Source of the DNA: Spirochaetaceae bacterium
GTDB taxonomy: Bacteria > Spirochaetota > Spirochaetia > DSM-27196 > SKKC01
Direction of reading: 5' to 3'
DNA: 7,678 bases
Assembly: GCA_003552745.1 (NCBI GenBank)
Contig: PUOG01000124.1
Location: 1 to 7,678, forward strand
A program made the translations under genes and the position numbers. Below are positions 6,361-7,678 of this stretch, piece after piece (the stretch's first letter is position 1; the number at the start of each line of letters is the position of its first letter). Under the pieces are notes generated by a model. That model worked only from the letters and a program-made list of their open reading frames with translations, was not told where the DNA came from and did no database searches.

Positions 6361-7275
6361 TCAGGCCTCTCCTTTCACCCTGTGACGGGCGGCTGCGGCG
6401 ATAGCACGAACCACTCGTACCGCGTCGGAGGTCTCGCCGACATCGTGCGCACGGAGAATCGAGGCGCCCTTCATCGCCGCGACCACGTGCACGGCCAACG
6501 AGCCGGCGAGTCGCCGCTCCGGCGGAACCTCGGCAGCGCTTGGCGAATCGGAGTGATCGCCGTCGGTGTGAGGACGGACGACATGCGCGATGAAGCTCTT
6601 GCGCGACGCGCCGACGAGCACGGGATATCCCGGCGCGGCGAATGCGGGAAGATCGGCGATCAGACGCAGATTGTCCTCGAGCCGTTTACCGAATCCGATA
6701 CCCGGGTCGAGAATGATCCTCGACCCGTCGACACCTGCACGGACAACCTCGTTTGCCCGGGTGATGAGGAAGTGCAGAATCTCCTGCACTGCGTCATCGT
6801 AGGAGGGGCGGTCCTGCATGGTTTTCGGGTCACCGAGCATATGCATGAGAACGACCGGTGCCGCCGCCTCTGCCGCCAGCGGTAACATCTCCGGATCGGA
6901 ACGCAGCGCCGAAACATCATTTATGATGTCGGCCCCCGCTCCGAGTGCCGCCGCCGCCACCGTTGCCTTCTTCGTATCGATGCTGATCGGGATATTGCTG
7001 AGATCGCGGATCGCCGAGATCACCGGCACGACACGAGATTTCTCAACTTCGGGGTCGACCGGATCGCTTCCGGGACGGGTGCTCTCGCCACCGATGTCGA
7101 GGATCGACGCCCCCTCTGCGATCATCTTCCGGGCGAAATCCACCGCCTGTCCGGTCTTTTCGGCACGGCTATTCGCGTAGAAGCTGTCGGGTGTGGCGTT
7201 TATCACGCCCATGACGAGTGGGCCGCTCGTGAAGTCGAGTTGTCTGCCGTCGCGAAGCGCGATCTGCTGCGCCAT
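6361..7275 (-). CDS. folP: Dihydropteroate synthase FolP
   Basis: Joins 6-hydroxymethyl-7,8-dihydropterin pyrophosphate to p-aminobenzoate to make dihydropteroate in folate synthesis; this enzyme is the sulfonamide target. The 304-residue product is slightly longer than the usual 270-285. Motifs run in family order: VMGVINATPDSF (21-32), GASILDIGGESTRPGS (55-70), SIDTKK (98-103), DIINDVSA (116-123), VLMHM (142-146), DPGIGFGK (190-197), GASRKSF (222-228) and RAHDV (275-279). A hydrophilic insert of about 17 residues, rich in Asp, His and Ser, sits around 234-252 between the SRK loop and the following helix. ATG 7275 has GGAGG at 7284-7280, four bases upstream. It appears to be the first gene of the long operon, with its own promoter upstream, and its stop abuts the cdaA start. 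Confidence 0.97.
   Translation of the reverse strand: MAQQIALRDGRQLDFTSGPLVMGVINATPDSFYANSRAEKTGQAVDFARKMIAEGASILDIGGESTRPGSDPVDPEVEKSRVVPVISAIRDLSNIPISIDTKKATVAAAALGAGADIINDVSALRSDPEMLPLAAEAAAPVVLMHMLGDPKTMQDRPSYDDAVQEILHFLITRANEVVRAGVDGSRIILDPGIGFGKRLEDNLRLIADLPAFAAPGYPVLVGASRKSFIAHVVRPHTDGDHSDSPSAAEVPPERRLAGSLAVHVVAAMKGASILRAHDVGETSDAVRVVRAIAAAARHRVKGEA
6703..6727. repeat. 9-bp perfect inverted repeat inside folP
   Basis: CGGGTCGAG (6703-6711) and CTCGACCCG (6719-6727) pair perfectly around a 7-nt loop. It falls within the codons for SRIILDPG, so codon choice may explain it. It could still form a stable stem in the mRNA. No T-tract follows on either strand, so it is not a terminator. Confidence 0.5.
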
Positions 7276-7298
7276 GAAACCTCCGCAGCGCGAAGAAT

Positions 7299-7327
7299 AT
7301 CATAGTGACCACTCGCGCTTCCAGCGA
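7299..7327 (-). promoter_or_regulatory. Candidate promoter of the folP-to-priA operon
   Basis: On the minus strand TATGAT (7304-7299) matches five of six bases of a sigma70 -10 box and lies 24 nt before the folP ATG. The -35 region 18 nt upstream (TTCGCT, 7328-7323) is poor, so an activator or an alternative sigma factor may be involved. This is the only good -10 candidate I see in the gap before folP. Confidence 0.5.
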
Positions 7328-7339
7328 ACACCCTTTCGC
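7324..7339. repeat. Short inverted repeat at the folP promoter -35 region
   Basis: GCGAA (7324-7328) and TTCGC (7335-7339) are inverted around six bases. The repeat overlaps the -35 position of the candidate folP promoter, so it could be an operator. Five base pairs can easily arise by chance. Confidence 0.3.
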
Positions 7340-7391
7340 GACGGGAGGTGCAACATGTATTCTGAAGGGAACTGCTTTCGAGAGGAGCGAC

Positions 7392-7414
7392 AGCGGTAGC
7401 CGGTGACTACCGCT
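7392..7414 (-). terminator. Hairpin directly after the small basic protein gene
   Basis: AGCGGTAG (7392-7399) and CTACCGCT (7407-7414) form an 8-bp stem with a 7-nt loop, beginning at the last base of the stop codon. On the minus strand the following sequence is only weakly T-rich (TGTCGCTCCTCTC). It may be a weak intrinsic terminator, or a stem that protects the 3' end of the message. A new promoter follows before folP, which is consistent with a transcript end here. Confidence 0.45.
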
Positions 7415-7509
7415 TACTTACCTTTCTTCTTGTGACGGTTCTTGCGCAGCTTCTTCTTGCGCTTATGCGTTGCGATCTTCTTGCGTTTTCGTTTGCGTCC
7501 GCAGGGCAC
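7414..7509 (-). CDS. AURKAIP1/COX24-type small basic protein, putative ribosome-associated
   Basis: A 31-residue protein, 19 of them Lys or Arg. It starts with MPCGRKRKRKK (1-11), has the core IATHKRKKKLRKNRH (12-26) and ends in KKKGK. From memory, near-identical short proteins in spirochaetes and Bacteroidota are annotated as AURKAIP1/COX24 domain proteins. The family is related to mitochondrial small-subunit protein mS38 and to a small mycobacterial 30S protein, so a ribosomal role is likely by inference. The GTG start at 7509 has AGGAG (7522-7518) eight bases upstream, which decides it over other codons. The gene is monocistronic in appearance, with a strong promoter about 75 bases upstream and a hairpin at its stop. 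Its size means automatic gene callers may miss it. Confidence 0.88.
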   Translation of the reverse strand: MPCGRKRKRKKIATHKRKKKLRKNRHKKKGK

Positions 7510-7531
7510 CGAGCACACTCCTGTTCTTGTT

Positions 7532-7559
7532 AAGATATACGCCGAGACAAAGGCCGCAA
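7532..7559 (-). promoter_or_regulatory. Weaker second promoter candidate before the small basic protein gene
   Basis: TTGCGG (7559-7554), a 16-nt spacer and TATCTT (7537-7532) resemble a sigma70 promoter. It would give a very short leader before the AGGAG site. It is weaker than the candidate at 7584-7613, and the two could work in tandem. Confidence 0.3.
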
Positions 7560-7583
7560 CCCATCCTGACGACGTGAACCCGC

Positions 7584-7613
7584 ACTATACCGAGCCGCCG
7601 CGACCTTGGTCAA
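7584..7613 (-). promoter_or_regulatory. Strong sigma70-type promoter for the small basic protein gene
   Basis: On the minus strand TTGACC (7613-7608) and TATAGT (7589-7584) each match five of six consensus bases and are 18 nt apart. Transcription would start near 7577, giving a leader of about 68 nt before GTG 7509. A near-consensus promoter suits a highly expressed ribosome-linked gene. The -35 box contains the stop codon of the possible upstream reading frame. Confidence 0.65.
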
Positions 7614-7678
7614 CACCGCGTAACCCGGCTCACGAGCTCGTACAGCGATTCATGGTCGCCGGCTGCCACCCAACGCAC
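7610..7678 (-). CDS. Possible C-terminal end of an upstream gene, cut by window edge
   Basis: On the minus strand one frame is open from the window edge to TGA 7612-7610, giving 22 residues that include GDHESLYELVSRV. The composition looks protein-like, but the piece is too short to recognise. The other two minus frames meet a stop before this point. It could equally be non-coding sequence. Confidence 0.3.
   Translation of the reverse strand: MRWVAAGDHESLYELVSRVTRC

Noticed and set aside
5512..6885. Very long plus-strand open frame of 457 codons
   Set aside because: It runs opposite cdaR, cdaA and folP across three confirmed genes, lacks domain features and is rich in Arg, Glu and Asp, as expected for an antisense frame.
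7193..7399. Plus-strand frame of 68 codons crossing the folP upstream gap
   Set aside because: It starts inside folP on the opposite strand, has no recognisable product and spans the folP promoter region.
7400..7520. Possible low-complexity repeat or RNA element
   Set aside because: The apparent repetition comes from Lys and Arg codons of the 31-residue protein, which has a start, a ribosome site and a stop.

Overview
The window (7,678 bases, GC-rich) most likely comes from a Spirochaetota chromosome. The main clue is a 31-residue protein, almost all Lys and Arg, of the AURKAIP1/COX24 type, which I know chiefly from spirochaetes and Bacteroidota. The order folP, cdaA, cdaR, acpS, DUF2225, truA, family-4 uracil-DNA glycosylase, priA also fits, as does high GC. 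This phylum call is inference, since no rRNA or species marker is present. All supported genes lie on the minus strand, so the window reads from right to left.

Right end (7276-7678): the last codons of a possible upstream gene enter from the window edge. Its stop lies within a near-consensus sigma70-type promoter (TTGACC, 18 nt, TATAGT). That promoter leads into the small basic protein gene (7414-7509), which is followed directly by an 8-bp hairpin. A second promoter (TATGAT) lies 24 nt upstream of folP.

Main block (1-7275): eight genes run head to tail with no gap above 21 nt and several overlaps, so they probably form one operon with translational coupling. folP makes dihydropteroate (folate). 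cdaA and cdaR form the membrane c-di-AMP synthase and its extracytoplasmic regulator. acpS activates acyl carrier protein for lipid synthesis. A DUF2225 protein has an apparent Cys4 zinc site and no known function. truA modifies tRNA. A family-4 Fe-S uracil-DNA glycosylase excises uracil from DNA. priA, cut by the left edge, restarts stalled replication forks. The block is a set of housekeeping genes for cofactor, envelope signalling, translation and genome upkeep, not an accessory island.

No RNA genes, CRISPR arrays, insertion sequences, phage genes or toxin-antitoxin pairs were seen. I found no convincing new defence or mobile system. The points most worth a second look are the tiny ribosome-associated candidate protein, the unexplained DUF2225 gene in the c-di-AMP/acpS block, and a PriA that appears to lack the usual winged-helix region before its helicase core.
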